Assembly: GCF_030282845.1 (NCBI RefSeq)
Contig: NZ_JASTWE010000006.1
Location: forward strand, 39,407 to 103,406
Reading direction: 5' to 3'
DNA from: Pseudodesulfovibrio pelocollis
GTDB taxonomy: Bacteria; Desulfobacterota; Desulfovibrionia; Desulfovibrionales; Desulfovibrionaceae
Length of the DNA stretch: 64,000 nucleotides
A program made the translations under genes and the position numbers. Positions 61,674 to 64,000 of the stretch are shown piece after piece; position 1 is the stretch's first letter; each line of letters opens with the position of its first letter. Below the pieces are notes generated by a model. That model was not told where the DNA came from, ran no database searches, and was given only the letters and a program-made list of their open reading frames with translations.

Positions 61674-62870
61674 TTAATTCTTCGCCTTCTTCTTCGGCTC
61701 GTAGGAGCACAAAGGCTCTTCGCGCAGGTAGTGGCCGTTCATGGTCTGGGCGCGGGCGCGGCAGCCGCCGCAGACGCGCTCGTATTCGCAGTGGCCGCAC
61801 TTGCCTTCGTAGACATCCGGGTTGCGCAGGTTGAGGAACTGGGGCGAGGATTTCCAGATGTCCGGGAAGGGGGTGGTGCGGACATTGCCGCAGTCGAGAT
61901 CGAGGTAGCCGCAGGGCTGCACCTGGCCGCGATGGGAGATGAAGCAGAAGCCCACGCCGCCCAGGCAGCCCCGGCTGACGGCATCGAGTCCGAAGGTCTC
62001 GAAGGTGACAGGGATGCCTTCTTCCTTGGCCCGCTGGCGCAGGATGCGGTGGTAGTGAGGGGCGCAGGTGGCCTTGAGCTGCATGTCCGTGGTCTTGCGG
62101 AAATCGTAGAACCAGTTGAGCACGTCCTCGTACTCGGTGGCGGTGATGACCTCGGTGCCCAGTTCCACGGCCCGGCCCGTGGGCACGAGCAGGAAGATGT
62201 GCCATGCGGATGCGCCGATTCGCTCGCAGAGATTGAAGATGTCCTTGAACAGGTGGAGGTTGTTCTTGGTCACCGTGGTGTTGATCTGGAACTCGATGCC
62301 CGCGTCCTTGAGGTACTGGATGCCACGCATGGAGGCGTCAAAGGCACCGATTTCGCCCCGGAATTCGTCGTGCTGGGCCGCCTCGGGCGCGTCGATGGAG
62401 ATGGAGCAGCGCTCGATGCCCGCCTCCTTCATCATTTTTGCAGTCTCGGGCGTAATCAGCGTGCCGTTGGGGGCCATGACGCAGCGCAACCCCTTGGTCT
62501 TGGCGTAGGCGATGAGCTCGTACACGTCGTGGCGCATCATGGGCTCGCCGCCGGTGAAGATGATGATGGGGCTGCCCACGGCCGGGAAGGTGTCGATAAG
62601 TGCCTTGGCCTCGGCGGTTGACAGCTCGCCCTCGTAGGGCTCGGGGTGCGCCTCGGCCCGGCAGTGCTTGCAGGCGAGGTTGCAGGAGCGGGTCACCTCC
62701 CAGGCGATGAGGCGGCAGATGGGCGTGACGCCGTCGTCGAGCACCCGCTTGGGCGCGGTTTCCGCTCCCGGATGAGAGCCGGGCCGGGAGCCGGGATGGG
62801 AGTCGGGATGGGAGTCGGGATGGCCCATGGCGTGGGGGTGTTCGCCGGGATGTCCTTGTTGTTTGGTCAT
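61674..62870 (-). CDS. ahbD: Haem b synthase AhbD (radical SAM)
   Basis: Converts Fe-coproporphyrin III to haem b, last step of the siroheme-dependent pathway. 398 residues: radical-SAM Cys63, Cys67, Cys70 (RSCNLACKHC), IIIFTGGEPMMRHDV, and a SPASM-like C-terminus with CGYLDLDCG and GKCGHCEYERVCGGCRAR for an auxiliary cluster. The first 36 residues are His-rich (HPGEHPHAMGHPDSHPDS...), from 12-bp tandem repeats. Stop and start lie 4 nt from hemB. Confidence 0.92.
   Translation of the reverse strand: MTKQQGHPGEHPHAMGHPDSHPDSHPGSRPGSHPGAETAPKRVLDDGVTPICRLIAWEVTRSCNLACKHCRAEAHPEPYEGELSTAEAKALIDTFPAVGSPIIIFTGGEPMMRHDVYELIAYAKTKGLRCVMAPNGTLITPETAKMMKEAGIERCSISIDAPEAAQHDEFRGEIGAFDASMRGIQYLKDAGIEFQINTTVTKNNLHLFKDIFNLCERIGASAWHIFLLVPTGRAVELGTEVITATEYEDVLNWFYDFRKTTDMQLKATCAPHYHRILRQRAKEEGIPVTFETFGLDAVSRGCLGGVGFCFISHRGQVQPCGYLDLDCGNVRTTPFPDIWKSSPQFLNLRNPDVYEGKCGHCEYERVCGGCRARAQTMNGHYLREEPLCSYEPKKKAKN
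62771..62818. repeat. Four 12-bp tandem repeats in the 5' end of ahbD
   Basis: Units GATGAGAGCCGG, GCCGGGAGCCGG, GATGGGAGTCGG, GATGGGAGTCGG. In the ahbD frame they code a tetrapeptide repeat His/Arg-Pro-Asp/Gly-Ser. Confidence 0.9.
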
Positions 62871-62874
62871 GTCG

Positions 62875-63855
62875 TTATTTCAGTGCCTTGAGCACGTCTT
62901 CGGTAAAATAGGTGAGGATGAGGTCTGCCCCGGCGCGCTTGAAGGCCACCAGGGATTCCATGACCACGGCTTGTTCGTCGATCCAGCCGTTGAGGGCGGC
63001 GGCCTTGATCATGGCGTATTCGCCGCTGACCTGATAGGCGGCCACGGGCGCGTCAAAGGCATCGCGCACCTGACGGATGATATCGAGATAGGGCAGGCCG
63101 GGCTTGACCATGATGATGTCCGCGCCCTCGCCCAGGTCGGCGGCGGCCTCGCGCATGGCCTCGCGCGCGTTGGGCGGGTCCATCTGATAGGTCTTGCGGT
63201 CGCCGAACTGCGGGGTGGACTCCGCAGCCTCGCGGAAGGGGCCGTAGAAGGCTGAGGCGAACTTGACCGCGTAGGACATGATGGGCGTGTTGACAAAGCC
63301 CGCCTCGTCGAGCGCGGCGCGGATGGCGGCCACGCGGCCGTCCATCATGTCGGACGGGGCGACCATGTCGGCCCCGGCGCGGGCCTGGGCCACGGCGGCC
63401 CGGGCGAGCAGGTTGAGCGTCGGGTCGTTGAGCACCTCGCCGTTCTTGACCAGCCCGCAGTGACCGTGGGAGGTGTACTCGCACAGGCAGGTGTCGGCCA
63501 CCACGATCAGCTGGGGCCAGCGGTCCTTGAGCAGCCGGATGGCCTGCTGGACGATGCCCGAGTCGGCGTAGGCCTGGGAGCCGGTCTCGTCCTTTTGCGC
63601 CGGGATGCCAAAGAGGATGCATGCCCGAAGGCCGTTTGCTACGGCCTCGCCCACCTTCCGCTCCAGTTGCCTGAGCGAGAGCTGATACTGGCCGGGCATG
63701 GACGAGATTTCCTTCATGAAGGACTCGTCGTCGGTCTCGACCACGAAGTAAGGCATGATCAGGTCCTGGGGTCTGACCTGGTTCTCGCGTACCATTTCGC
63801 GCAGGGCCAGGCTGGAGCGCAGCCTGCGACCACGATGAAAATCCGAAGGAATCAT
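62875..63855 (-). CDS. hemB: Delta-aminolevulinic acid dehydratase (porphobilinogen synthase)
   Basis: Condenses two aminolevulinates to porphobilinogen. 326 residues from [15 protein letters not shown]; zinc-type Cys cluster in [12 protein letters not shown], first Lys in [17 protein letters not shown], Schiff-base Lys in [14 protein letters not shown], and [14 protein letters not shown]. The ATG at 63855 is 6 nt after GGAG; a Met nine codons earlier lacks proper spacing. Head of hemB-ahbD-ahbA, supplying the tetrapyrrole route. Confidence 0.97.
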   Translation of the reverse strand: MIPSDFHRGRRLRSSLALREMVRENQVRPQDLIMPYFVVETDDESFMKEISSMPGQYQLSLRQLERKVGEAVANGLRACILFGIPAQKDETGSQAYADSGIVQQAIRLLKDRWPQLIVVADTCLCEYTSHGHCGLVKNGEVLNDPTLNLLARAAVAQARAGADMVAPSDMMDGRVAAIRAALDEAGFVNTPIMSYAVKFASAFYGPFREAAESTPQFGDRKTYQMDPPNAREAMREAAADLGEGADIIMVKPGLPYLDIIRQVRDAFDAPVAAYQVSGEYAMIKAAALNGWIDEQAVVMESLVAFKRAGADLILTYFTEDVLKALK

Positions 63856-63960
63856 GGCATTCTCCAGCAAAAAATCATTCATCCTGAATTTCTTGTATCC
63901 GATCTCGTCTCATCCGCCAACTCCGTGAATCATGCTGACCCTCTCCCCCCCGCGAAGCGC

Positions 63961-64000
63961 CCCAAAAAGTTTGGGAAAAAGGGGGATGGGGGTCCGGGGG
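63961..64000 (+). repeat. Dispersed palindromic repeat, copy C (cut by window end)
   Basis: CCCAAAAAGTTTGGGA followed by an A/G-rich stretch and GGGGGTCCGGGGG, the same left flank, spacer and GTCC block as copy A. The hairpin and right flank would lie beyond the window. Confidence 0.75.

Overview
The window is about 64 kb of GC-rich bacterial chromosome with almost wall-to-wall genes. Several features together point to a sulfate-reducing deltaproteobacterium of the Desulfovibrionaceae (Desulfovibrio/Pseudodesulfovibrio-like): siroheme-dependent (Ahb) haem synthesis, futalosine-pathway menaquinone synthesis, Kdo-type LPS genes, hydrogenase maturation genes and the style of the ribosomal proteins. 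This placement is inferred from gene content and protein character, not from a database search.

Layout. 1-3939 (minus): a tight cluster HD-domain protein - ddl - waaA - kdsB - carA (cell wall, Kdo/LPS and carbamoyl phosphate). 4256-4669 (minus): a small Gly/Met-rich protein with a well-formed promoter bracketed by two palindromic operator-like sites. 5007-7108 (plus): hypD-hypE. 7206-9287 (minus): cheV and a tRNA-dihydrouridine synthase gene. 9480-14701 (plus): tRNA-Thr/Tyr/Gly/Thr - tuf - rpmG - tRNA-Trp - secE - nusG - rplKAJL. 14998-23331: rpoB-rpoC. 23539-40990: str, S10, spc and alpha operons in the classical order (rpsL-rpsG-fusA; rpsJ to secY-map; rpmJ to rplQ), without tufA after fusA and without adk or infA near secY/map. 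This region is a self-contained translation and transcription block, with leader structures, internal promoters and internal terminators.

41072-64000 is a mosaic of metabolic operons. A LysR regulator is followed by the menaquinone (futalosine) genes mqnA-C-E plus a TetR regulator on minus and mqnD on plus. The TetR/mqn promoter has a TTGACA-N17-TACACA core directly followed by a perfect palindrome, so autoregulation is likely. Next come an EamA transporter, a small Cys-rich protein, and an Mla-type lipid transport operon (STAS-MlaE, MlaF, MlaD, lipoprotein) followed by a DarP/YjgA-like gene. An Lrp-type regulator precedes a fused proline dehydrogenase/P5C dehydrogenase and its mRNA may be almost leaderless. 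An FkbM methyltransferase and a GNAT acetyltransferase follow. The last block is a minus-strand run hemB - ahbD - ahbA - membrane protein - rpe - uup.

The most interesting non-gene signal is a dispersed palindromic repeat family with at least two full copies (43956-44056, 61426-61484) and one copy cut by the right edge (63961-64000). Flanks are conserved, while hairpin arms differ completely between copies yet stay perfectly paired within each copy. In the middle copy the conserved flank appears to serve as the Shine-Dalgarno sequence of ahbA. No CRISPR array, insertion sequence, prophage or rRNA gene was seen.
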